Part shown: positions 1 to 5,399 of the stretch, in pieces
How the letters are laid out: every line of letters begins with the position of its first letter
Position numbering within the stretch: position 1 is the first letter of the stretch
NCBI GenBank assembly: GCA_030619215.1
Contig: JAUXBV010000098.1
Coordinates: 1 to 8,861, forward strand
Length of the DNA stretch: 8,861 bases
Direction: 5' to 3'
Origin: Fibrobacterota bacterium
Lineage (GTDB): Bacteria > Fibrobacterota > Chitinivibrionia > Chitinivibrionales > JANQEN01
Made by a program: the position numbers and the translations under genes
Notes under the pieces: model-generated
What the model saw: only the letters and a program-made list of their open reading frames with translations
Databases searched by the model: none
What the model was told of the DNA's origin: nothing

Positions 1-37
1 TCTACCATTTTCTTAATATATTACTTTATATATATAA

Positions 38-55
38 GGTAACATCTTGTTATCC
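38..55. other. Small stem-loop beyond flgG
   Basis: GGTAACA and TGTTATCC pair (7 bp, one bulged T, 3-nt loop). On the minus strand it is followed by TTATATATATAAAG, not a proper T run, so it is a weak terminator candidate for flgF-flgG at best. Its TGTTATC (48-54) can also pair with GATAACA at 81-87. Confidence 0.35.
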
Positions 56-81
56 CTGAAAAAATAGATGAAAGCCCCTTG

Positions 82-141
82 ATAACATTGTGTAAGAGCG
101 GATAGGCCATTGTCATGTCCTACCGCTCAACACACTGTTAT
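82..141 (+). repeat. 60-nt imperfect palindromic repeat, copy A
   Basis: Pairs from the outside in: ATAACA with TGTTAT; a T/C mismatch; TGTGT with ACACA; an A/A mismatch plus a bulged A (95); GAGCGG with CCGCTC; a bulged A (102); TAGG with CCTA; a C/T mismatch (107/118); CAT with ATG; loop TGTC (111-114). This gives about 24 bp in 60 nt. It lies in the 3' flank of flgG, in the opposite orientation to flgG, with no T run on either side. Copy B at 5400-5459 keeps the same fold with compensating changes. Confidence 0.75.
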
Positions 142-149
142 TTAATCAA

Positions 150-938
150 TTATCGTTTTAAATTACTCGCCACCTGCATCATATCCTCAGACACCTGGAT
201 AGCTTTTGAAATAATCTCAAATGCGCGCTGGGCAGTTATCATATTAACCATTTCATCAACGATCTGTACATTGGATGCTTCCACATACCCATGCATGATG
301 GTACCTGTACCTTCCTCGCCTGGTGATGACATTATTGCTTCACCTGAGGCGTCGTTGGATACGAAAAGATTATTGCCCAGTGCTTTTAACCCGGAAGGAT
401 TAATAAAACGCGCCAACTCAAACTGGCCTATTTCCGTGGATTTATTTTCTCCAGGCAGCATCACGGTGACCAAGCCGCCTGCACTTACCTCAAAGGTCTT
501 TGCGCCTTCGGGGATTACAACCTCCGGATACACTATGAAGCCATTTGATGTAACAAGGGTTCCGTCGCTGGAAAGCTTGAACTGGCCATCACGGGAATAG
601 GCCATTCCGCCATCCGGCAACGTTATCTGGAAAAAACCGTCACCCTGAATGGCTAAATCTAATTCGTTTCCAGTCTGATTCAACGATCCCTGCTGGAAAA
701 TACGCTGTGTTGCAGCCGGACGTACACCAAGGCCGACCTCAATCCCTGACGGCGCCATACTTCCTTCAACATTCCGGACTCCAGGCTCTCTTAACGTCTG
801 GTACATCAGGTCCTGAAATTCCAGCTTCTGCCGCTTATAACCGTTTGTGTTTACGTTAGACAGGTTATGGGAAATAGTATCCATATAGAGCTGCTGTGCT
901 TGCATCCCTGTTGCTGCAGTATACATTGAGCGTACCAT
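150..938 (-). CDS. flgG: Flagellar distal rod protein FlgG
   Basis: Distal rod protein of 262 residues, the normal FlgG length. It forms the rod that crosses the periplasm and joins the hook. It starts MVRSMYTAATGMQAQQ, followed by the family signature DTISHNLSNVNTNGYKRQKLEFQDLMYQ. The core has GNELDLAIQGDGFFQITLPDG, AYSRDGQFKLSSDG and TSNGFIVYPEVVIPEGA. The FlgG-specific distal part reads QFELARFINPSGLKALGNNLF and GTIMHGYVEASNVQIVDEMVNMI. The C-terminal helix TAQRAFEIISKAIQVSEDMMQVASNLKR is standard. No truncation or frameshift is visible. GTGGGG lies a few bases before the ATG as a weak ribosome binding site. It lies 69 bases after flgF with no promoter seen between, so one transcript is likely. 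A strong palindrome lies at 82-141, 8 bases beyond the stop. Confidence 0.96.
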   Translation of the reverse strand: MVRSMYTAATGMQAQQLYMDTISHNLSNVNTNGYKRQKLEFQDLMYQTLREPGVRNVEGSMAPSGIEVGLGVRPAATQRIFQQGSLNQTGNELDLAIQGDGFFQITLPDGGMAYSRDGQFKLSSDGTLVTSNGFIVYPEVVIPEGAKTFEVSAGGLVTVMLPGENKSTEIGQFELARFINPSGLKALGNNLFVSNDASGEAIMSSPGEEGTGTIMHGYVEASNVQIVDEMVNMITAQRAFEIISKAIQVSEDMMQVASNLKR

Positions 939-963
939 ATATTACCCCACTTTATTAAATTTT

Positions 964-998
964 AGATTGCAGATTTTAGATTTTAGATTTTAAATTTT
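964..998. repeat. Five tandem 7-nt units between flgF and flgG
   Basis: AGATTGC, AGATTTT, AGATTTT, AGATTTT and AAATTTT in direct succession on the plus strand; on the mRNA strand AAAATCT repeats. It fills half of the 69-base flgF-flgG gap, just before the flgG ribosome binding site. Three perfect copies flanked by degenerate ones. Confidence 0.8.
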
Positions 999-1007
999 GA
1001 TTTATTT

Positions 1008-1745
1008 TTAACTTAGCCTCCCAACAGAATTTACAGCTTTATCAAGTGTCTGATCCTGTGCCTGAAGAGCTTTCTGGTCAGCTTCATAATTCCTGAATGC
1101 ACTTATCATTTCCACCATATTTTGAATCGCATTAACATTGGACCCTTCTAAAAATCCCTGTTTAATGATAAATCCCGGTGATTGTACAATTGGATTATCC
1201 GGAAGCTGCGGCCTGAAATAGCTGTTTCCATCACGAAGGAGGCGATAGGGCTTTTTAAAATCAACTATTTTCAGCCTGCCCGTAACCTCTTCTCCCTGCA
1301 TTACCTCTCCATCATGATTTACCCGAATTTTGCCCCCGTCCCGGTGAAACCGGATAAATCCGCTCTTTGACATGACTTTCGAGCCATCCGATGTTATTAA
1401 AAAGCCATCAGGATTCAGCGAAAAATTGCCGTTTCGGGTATATCTCACCCCTCCGGCCGTCATAACAGTAAAAAAGCCCGAACCTTTAATAAAAAAATCC
1501 AGGTCGTTACCTGTCTTTTTCATGCGGCCTTCACGATAATCTATATATACTTCATCAGCCTTGATCTCACGATTGGCAAACGGCTCGAGTTTTTCGTTAT
1601 TAACGTATTTTTCATAGGACTTAATAAAAAGGTTGCCCTGCTTATAACCGGTGGTATTAACATTTGCTAAATTATTGGCTATTTGATCCTGCTTCTGCGC
1701 CAGCGCGCTCATACCCTGAGTCGCAAGTGATATACCTTGAATCAT
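1008..1745 (-). CDS. flgF: Flagellar basal-body rod protein FlgF
   Basis: Rod protein of 245 residues in the FlgF/FlgG/FlgE family, exported by the flagellar type III system and built into the proximal rod next to FlgG. The start is the ATG at 1745 (MIQGISLATQGM). GGAGAG (1750-1755) precedes it, and an upstream in-frame TTG would overlap that site. Visible are the N-terminal rod helix motif QIANNLANVNTTGYK, the FlgF/G hook-like core with GNDLDFFIKGSGFFTV and RYTRNGNFSLNPDGFLITSDG, and the C-terminal helix EGSNVNAIQNMVEMISAFRNYEADQKALQAQDQTL with the NxxxxMVxMI pattern. Length is typical of FlgF. Position directly before flgG with no other gene between supports FlgF over a second FlgG-like protein. 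It is probably co-transcribed with flgG. Confidence 0.87.
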   Translation of the reverse strand: MIQGISLATQGMSALAQKQDQIANNLANVNTTGYKQGNLFIKSYEKYVNNEKLEPFANREIKADEVYIDYREGRMKKTGNDLDFFIKGSGFFTVMTAGGVRYTRNGNFSLNPDGFLITSDGSKVMSKSGFIRFHRDGGKIRVNHDGEVMQGEEVTGRLKIVDFKKPYRLLRDGNSYFRPQLPDNPIVQSPGFIIKQGFLEGSNVNAIQNMVEMISAFRNYEADQKALQAQDQTLDKAVNSVGRLS

Positions 1746-1768
1746 TTTTCTCTCCAAAGAATAGTTAT

Positions 1769-1774
1769 ATTATA
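1769..1774 (-). promoter_or_regulatory. Predicted -10 box of the flgF-flgG promoter
   Basis: Perfect TATAAT on the minus strand, 24 nt before the flgF ATG. The sequence 17 nt upstream is TGGCAT, a poor -35. No sigma-28 (TAAA/GCCGATAA) or sigma-54 (TGGCAC/TTGCA) promoter is visible. The motif AGAAACAGT abuts it directly upstream. Confidence 0.5.
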
Positions 1775-1812
1775 CTGTTTCTAATTAATATGCCATGTTG
1801 AGTTACAGCATA

Positions 1813-1868
1813 ACTGTTTCTAAAAGAGTTTTGCAGAAATTCATAGGACAAAACTCTTAAGAAACAGT
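1813..1868. repeat. Long inverted repeat (19 bp) upstream of flgF
   Basis: Arms 1813-1833 and 1849-1868: ACTGTTTCT pairs with AGAAACAGT (9 bp), then an A/A mismatch with one bulged A, then AAGAGTTTTG with CAAAACTCTT (10 bp), and a 15-nt loop. A third copy of the end motif ACTGTTTCT is at 1774-1782, touching the flgF -10 box. No T run follows on either strand, so it is unlikely to be a simple terminator. It may be a MITE-like remnant or an operator pair. Confidence 0.7.
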
Positions 1869-2120
1869 AAAGATTTATATCTATTATATAGCTTTCAATA
1901 AAAATAACAGCATATTTCATGCCTGAATGATAATAAAATGTAATAGATTGATTTTAAAAAGATTACAAAATAGGTGGGATATTCGGATAACTATTATATA
2001 TGATTCTTCTTTCTATTGGGAGGAATTTTTTTCCTGTATTTTATAAACAAATATTAGCCACAAAGGCACGTATTTCACCCCGGAGATAAATCAGTAAATT
2101 TAACAGCATCCTTTTTATTA

Positions 2121-3566
2121 CTAAAATGTCCCATCATACAAATTCGGCCCATCGAGCGCACCGAAGGAAAAGATAAAGTCACATCCTATAGCGGGTTTCC
2201 ATGAGTCCTTGCTTTCCGGACGGGGTATAATTATTCCACCAATATCCAGGGTGAGGCTTGCTACAAAAAAGTCACCAAAAAGGTGTGCAACCTTTATATG
2301 CGGAAGAAGGCAGAAAAATTCTCTTACTCTATGATCGCTCCGGTAATAGTAATCATTATAGTCCTCGATATCCATAGTGGTAACGGAATTACCGGTCACA
2401 ACAGTAACTTCATCCGCATACCTTCTTTTGAACATCCCACTGCTTCCGATTCCCACTTTTGTTTTTTTCGCGCCGAAAGCTCCCCCGATACAGTATTCGA
2501 TTACGTAGTTCATATTCTGTCTGTCAATGGTAAAGGCCAGCGGGAATGAGATCATTCCATGAAAACCTGCCATGGTCCTGCCCCCCCGTAAGCTGAACAC
2601 AAAGTTGAACGCATTAAAAGGATCATATTTAAAAGTGTAGGGTATACCGGAATTTATCTCTGTAATGCCGGTAAACCTTTGCATGTGCATATATGCCAGT
2701 CCCGCAGACAGGCCAAATGATTTCCAGCCCCAGGCATGCTCAAGGGTAATGTAGGGATCTGGATAATCTTTACCCTCCATCATACTGTTATTCTCACTGT
2801 GCCACGATGGGATTCCGGCCCTGAATCTGATATGGGTTTTTTCGCCGGTTGGATATAAGAACATTGCACTGAATCCAACAGGGCTCTGGGATTCATCAAT
2901 AGTCCCCAAAGTAAAAATGCCTTTTACACCAATAGTAGCGCCTTTGACAATGCCGTTGTCAATAGTAGGAAAATCGACTTTTCTAGTCTCAATTTTCACA
3001 GGTTCCGCTGTTTCATCAGTAATAACAGTCAGTTGTGCCGGATCGGCCCTGCTCACTTCCGCCCTTTTATTCAAAATAGCTGACACATCTTCCGCGATCT
3101 TACCCGGATTGGAAAGGGCAAAACTTTCAATAGAGCCTTCGCTGCTATACTGTTTTGATAAAACGGACTCACTCTTATTTAAATCATATAAAGTGACTAC
3201 AGCAACAATCGATTGTCCGACCTTTCCTATGGATCCGGCAAGGATATAATCAGCACCAAGCTCATTGCTCACTTCCTGTATGCAACTTTTTTTATTCCAA
3301 TCCTCCTCATCATCACAATCCACATCATCCAGTGCTTCCATCATTTCATCATGCTCGATTACCGTTTTATCCGCGGATAACTTCTTAGCAATCATTCTGG
3401 CAATAAATTCAGATTCCTCTTCTTCTATACCCATCGGTGAGAATGGAATAACACCGATTTTCGATTCAATGGCAGTACTCTCCTGCGCAAAAGCATTAAA
3501 CGGGTTACCACATAATACCACTACTAAAAACAGTGCCTGGATGGTATACATTGTTCTGGAATGCAT
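2121..3566 (-). CDS. Secreted TolB-N/CsgG/FlgO-like domain protein with probable outer-membrane beta-barrel
   Basis: Protein of 481 residues. Residues 1-27 form a signal peptide (hydrophobic LFLVVVLC core, AFA before Q28), suited to signal peptidase I; there is no lipobox. About 35-165 is an alpha/beta domain of the periplasmic TolB-N/CsgG/FlgO sort: IGVIPFSPMG (37-46), helix EFIARMIAKKL, VIEHDEM, two cysteines at 84 and 95 that could pair, ELGADYILAGSIGKVGQ, and VTLYDLN. Residues 165-200 look like a linker. About 205-481 has alternating aromatic/hydrophobic strands with glycines (KTHIRFRAGIP, FGLSAGLAYMHMQ, FNFVFSLRGG, GCDFIFSFGAL) and a final Phe, as in outer-membrane barrels. The ATG has a good AAAGGAG (3573-3579). 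A run of seven G (coding strand, 2581-2587) lies in the barrel part. Exact function unknown; the flanking sigma and flagellar genes do not settle it. Confidence 0.75.
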   Translation of the reverse strand: MHSRTMYTIQALFLVVVLCGNPFNAFAQESTAIESKIGVIPFSPMGIEEEESEFIARMIAKKLSADKTVIEHDEMMEALDDVDCDDEEDWNKKSCIQEVSNELGADYILAGSIGKVGQSIVAVVTLYDLNKSESVLSKQYSSEGSIESFALSNPGKIAEDVSAILNKRAEVSRADPAQLTVITDETAEPVKIETRKVDFPTIDNGIVKGATIGVKGIFTLGTIDESQSPVGFSAMFLYPTGEKTHIRFRAGIPSWHSENNSMMEGKDYPDPYITLEHAWGWKSFGLSAGLAYMHMQRFTGITEINSGIPYTFKYDPFNAFNFVFSLRGGRTMAGFHGMISFPLAFTIDRQNMNYVIEYCIGGAFGAKKTKVGIGSSGMFKRRYADEVTVVTGNSVTTMDIEDYNDYYYRSDHRVREFFCLLPHIKVAHLFGDFFVASLTLDIGGIIIPRPESKDSWKPAIGCDFIFSFGALDGPNLYDGTF

Positions 3567-3606
3567 GTATTCACTCCTTTACGAATAGAAAAGATGGAAT
3601 AACGGT

Positions 3607-3633
3607 TTAATACCAAAAGTTCTTACTTATCAA
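3607..3633 (-). promoter_or_regulatory. Possible promoter of the 481-residue secreted protein
   Basis: TTGATA (3628-3633), 15-nt spacer, TATTAA (3607-3612) with TG one base upstream (extended -10), on the minus strand. The spacer is short, so it may need the activator site at 3660-3675. Leader about 35 nt. Confidence 0.35.
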
Positions 3634-3659
3634 AAATAGAATAATGTAATCGGAGGTGA

Positions 3660-3675
3660 TGTGATATTAATCACA
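3660..3675. promoter_or_regulatory. Crp/Fnr-type operator palindrome
   Basis: TGTGA-N6-TCACA (TGTGATATTAATCACA), exactly the inner consensus of the classical CRP site, with 6-bp perfect arms. Its centre is about 67 nt upstream of the transcription start inferred for the 481-residue gene, close to class I activator spacing. The regulator is not in the window. Confidence 0.55.
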
Positions 3676-3777
3676 AACCAGTCGCTTTTTAAAAAATAAT
3701 AATTTGATATTTCTTTATGGAAAGGGTTTTTGCCGCAGAGGAGAAAGAATGGAGCCACATAAAGCGGGACTAAAGTA

Positions 3778-3801
3778 TTGGACTGTCGGAATGTTGGAAT
3801 A
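3778..3801. repeat. Three tandem 8-nt units, TTGGAATG-like
   Basis: TTGGACTG, TCGGAATG and TTGGAATA in direct succession, 11 bases from the 9-nt repeat block. Non-coding by appearance; the overlapping 67-codon frame is an accident of the repeats. Confidence 0.6.
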
Positions 3802-3812
3802 AGAGAATTCAC

Positions 3813-3839
3813 CACTGAGCACACGGAGTTCACAGAGAA
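3813..3839. repeat. Three tandem 9-nt units, CACNGAGNN
   Basis: CACTGAGCA, CACGGAGTT and CACAGAGAA follow each other directly with 9-nt period, 27 bases past the sigma-factor stop. This kind of CACNGAG sequence is, as I recall, a common degenerate intergenic repeat in environmental bacteria. A related scrap (GCCACAAAGGCAC) is at about 2056-2068. Confidence 0.65.
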
Positions 3840-3865
3840 AAAAACATAAATTAAAGTAAATAAAA

Positions 3866-4720
3866 CTATTCTTCTGTTACCTTCGTCAACTCCGTAATCG
3901 TTCTTGAGCGCCTCAGTTTCCTAATGGCAATATCCTTGATCTGCCGGACCCGTTCGCGGGTTATGCCGGAGCGTTTTCCAATTTCATCAAGGGTGTAACT
4001 GGTTTCCTCCCCTATTCCAAAGTAAAGGCGGATTATCTTCCTTTCGCGTGGATTTAATACTGAAAGCACCTTATCGATCTGCCTGTTCTCCGATTTTCTT
4101 ATCGCATAATCATCGGTATCTTCCATACTCTTGTCAACCATAAGGTCCATCAGCGATCCTGATCTTTCGTCAGATATAGGAGCGTCCAGGGAGGCGTGAG
4201 AGCTGCCTATTTTAATTGAACTGGTGACATCAGCCTCTGTTATACCCAGCTCCTTGGCTACCTCTCCGATATTTGGAAGGCGGTTATATTTCTGTTCCAG
4301 GTTGATGCGGGCTCTCCCTACTTTGTGGATAGTGGCCACCCGGTTTAACGGTATTTTTACAATACGGGAGTTATCCGCCAGGCCTTGCAGGATTGCCTGC
4401 CGTATCCACCAGACTGCATAGGAGATAAACTTGAAATTCTTATTCTCATCAAAGCGTGAGGCTGCCTTAATGAGGCCGAGGTTACCCTCATTTATCAGAT
4501 CAACGAGGGACATACCCTGGTTCTGGTAGTTTCTTGCAACACTTACCACAAACCGCAGGTTAGCTTTAATAAGTTTCTCCAGGGCTTTATTATCGCCCCT
4601 CTTAATACGGCCTGCCATTTTCGCCTCTTCCTTTGCGGGAAGAGGTTTGTAACGGGCAATGTCCTTAAGGTACAACCCAAGGTTGCCGTCTTCAATCATA
4701 AAGTTATTCGCAAGACGCAA
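3866..4720 (-). CDS. Sigma-70 family RNA polymerase sigma factor, short primary/RpoS-like type
   Basis: Sigma factor of 284 residues that directs RNA polymerase to promoters. It carries regions 1.2 to 4 but no region 1.1. Region 1.2 is about 10-40 (GLYLKDIARYKPLPAKEE). Region 2 is about 45-115, with the core-binding DLINEGNLGLIKA (74-86) and the -10-reading FKFISYAVWWIRQAI (97-110). Region 3 is about 125-200, and region 4 about 210-275 has the -35-reading helix-turn-helix TLDEIGKRSGITRERVRQIK. The intact region 2.3/2.4 and 4.2 residues suggest recognition of TTGACA/TATAAT-like promoters. The start is TTG, supported by the AGGAGG at 4731-4736; TTG starts can limit translation. It is probably a group 1 (short RpoD/SigA of some phyla) or group 2 sigma. 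Which one depends on whether a longer RpoD exists elsewhere in the genome. It is likely transcribed alone from its own promoter. Confidence 0.95.
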   Translation of the reverse strand: MRLANNFMIEDGNLGLYLKDIARYKPLPAKEEAKMAGRIKRGDNKALEKLIKANLRFVVSVARNYQNQGMSLVDLINEGNLGLIKAASRFDENKNFKFISYAVWWIRQAILQGLADNSRIVKIPLNRVATIHKVGRARINLEQKYNRLPNIGEVAKELGITEADVTSSIKIGSSHASLDAPISDERSGSLMDLMVDKSMEDTDDYAIRKSENRQIDKVLSVLNPRERKIIRLYFGIGEETSYTLDEIGKRSGITRERVRQIKDIAIRKLRRSRTITELTKVTEE

Positions 4721-4730
4721 GTTTCACCGA

Positions 4731-4736
4731 CCTCCT
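4731..4736 (-). promoter_or_regulatory. Ribosome binding site selecting a TTG start for the sigma factor
   Basis: AGGAGG followed by T on the minus strand, 10 nt before TTG (4718-4720). The next in-frame ATG (codon 8) is over 30 nt away and has no purine-rich leader of its own. The GTG between them is in another frame that stops after a few codons. Confidence 0.65.
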
Positions 4737-4781
4737 GAAATATATAAAATAAATTGCTTTACTTTACCTGCTCCAGTAAAC

Positions 4782-4826
4782 AGTTATGTTTAAAATGGGA
4801 ATGTTTCAGGGATTTCTGACATAACT
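4782..4826 (-). other. Stem-loop at the predicted 5' end of the sigma-factor mRNA
   Basis: On the minus strand AGTTATGT pairs with ACATAACT (8 bp). A symmetric 3/3 internal loop follows, then AAAT with ATTT (4 bp), closing a 15-nt loop. It begins about 4 nt after the predicted transcription start. Such 5'-terminal hairpins can stabilise mRNA; a regulatory role is inference. Confidence 0.45.
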
Positions 4827-4836
4827 ACATTGGATA

Positions 4837-4865
4837 ATTCTATCATTTTAATTATAACCTGACAA
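4837..4865 (-). promoter_or_regulatory. Predicted sigma-70 promoter of the sigma-factor gene
   Basis: TTGTCA (4860-4865), exactly 17 nt, TAGAAT (4837-4842) on the minus strand; five of six matches to consensus in each box, with an extended TGA before the -10. Transcription would start near 4830, giving a leader of about 110 nt that begins with the hairpin at 4782-4826. Confidence 0.7.
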
Positions 4866-4912
4866 GTCAAATTTAATATAATCCGGAAAGAATAGTTATC
4901 GTAATAAACGGG

Positions 4913-5305
4913 TCAATTCACTCGATATTCTGATGAAACGGCAGCAAATCGATTTACACCGGAAACCATCTTTGAATATTGCTCTTCAGAGAAGGGATCA
5001 TTATAAATCTCAAACTTAGTGCCGTATTTAAGCAAATCTCCTTCTTTTTCATCAACCCTGGTAATTTTTCCAACCAGGGAAAACTTAACATCCTCGATAG
5101 GAGATTCTTCCCCGGCCGAGAAATGTAATAACACAAAATCGTCTATATTAAAAATTACAGGGGACTGGAAACACGCGCCGCCCTTACTGATATTACACAA
5201 ATGATCTCCATTTTCTCCTTTCGTATTGATGCAAAGGATCAATGGAAGGGTATAACGAACATTTGCCCGTTTTTCATTGATAATATTGGGGTTTATTGAA
5301 GGCAT
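4913..5305 (-). CDS. PilZ-domain protein (probable cyclic di-GMP receptor)
   Basis: Single PilZ domain protein of 130 residues, a family that binds cyclic di-GMP and passes the signal to motility, secretion or polysaccharide machinery in the cytoplasm. Both diagnostic motifs are present: RxxxR as RANVR (13-17), followed by the start of the barrel (YTLPLILCI), and [DN]xSxxG as NISKGG (38-43). Further strands follow (FVLLHFSAG, VKFSLVGKITRVDE, LLKYGTKFEIYND), then a short C-terminal helix (SEEQYSKMVSGVNRF) typical of PilZ domains. There is no signal peptide, membrane segment or attached output domain, so it would act through a partner, as YcgR-like or stand-alone PilZ proteins do. The ATG has only a weak ribosome binding site (GATGAG). 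Proximity to flagellar genes makes motility control attractive but unproven. Confidence 0.88.
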   Translation of the reverse strand: MPSINPNIINEKRANVRYTLPLILCINTKGENGDHLCNISKGGACFQSPVIFNIDDFVLLHFSAGEESPIEDVKFSLVGKITRVDEKEGDLLKYGTKFEIYNDPFSEEQYSKMVSGVNRFAAVSSEYRVN

Positions 5306-5344
5306 TGTTTAACTCATCCCAACCTGAATGTGATTAAGTTATTA

Positions 5345-5373
5345 ATTCTATCATTCAAGCAAACATATTTCAA
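5345..5373 (-). promoter_or_regulatory. Predicted sigma-70 promoter of the PilZ gene
   Basis: TTGAAA (5368-5373), 17-nt spacer, TAGAAT (5345-5350) on the minus strand, with TG one base before the -10 (extended -10). The start of transcription would be near 5338, leaving a leader of about 33 nt. A 13-nt block around the -10 is identical to the one in the sigma-factor promoter at 4837-4865. Confidence 0.65.
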
Positions 5374-5399
5374 GGATTAAAGCAATCCACCCTCAATGA

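Larger units (their letters stand above)
1746..2120. other. 375-base intergenic region before flgF
   Basis: AT-rich, no coding frame recognised. It holds the flgF promoter and ribosome binding site (1750-1774), the long inverted repeat at 1813-1868, a weak AGGAA/TTCCT hairpin around 2021-2035, and the GCCACAAAGGCAC scrap at about 2056-2068. No clear terminator was seen for the 481-residue gene that ends at 2121. Confidence 0.6.

Noticed and set aside
115..600. 161-codon open frame on the plus strand
   Set aside because: It is antisense to flgG, whose minus-strand frame is fully conserved; no independent coding evidence.
1746..1868. Sigma-28 or sigma-54 promoter for flgF
   Set aside because: TGGCA occurs, but the rest of the sigma-54 element is absent, and no TAAA/GCCGATAA pair is visible; the TATAAT box is the better candidate.
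2021..2035. AGGAA/TTCCT hairpin as terminator of the 481-residue gene
   Set aside because: Five base pairs, about 90 bases after the stop, without a T run in the right direction.
3486..3566. Lipoprotein signal in the 481-residue protein (VVVLCG)
   Set aside because: The residue before Cys is Leu, not Gly/Ala/Ser, and a good signal peptidase I site (AFA before Q28) follows.
3630..3833. 67-codon open frame on the minus strand between the sigma gene and the 481-residue gene
   Set aside because: It runs through the 8- and 9-nt tandem repeats, has no ribosome binding site that I can see, and the composition looks non-coding.
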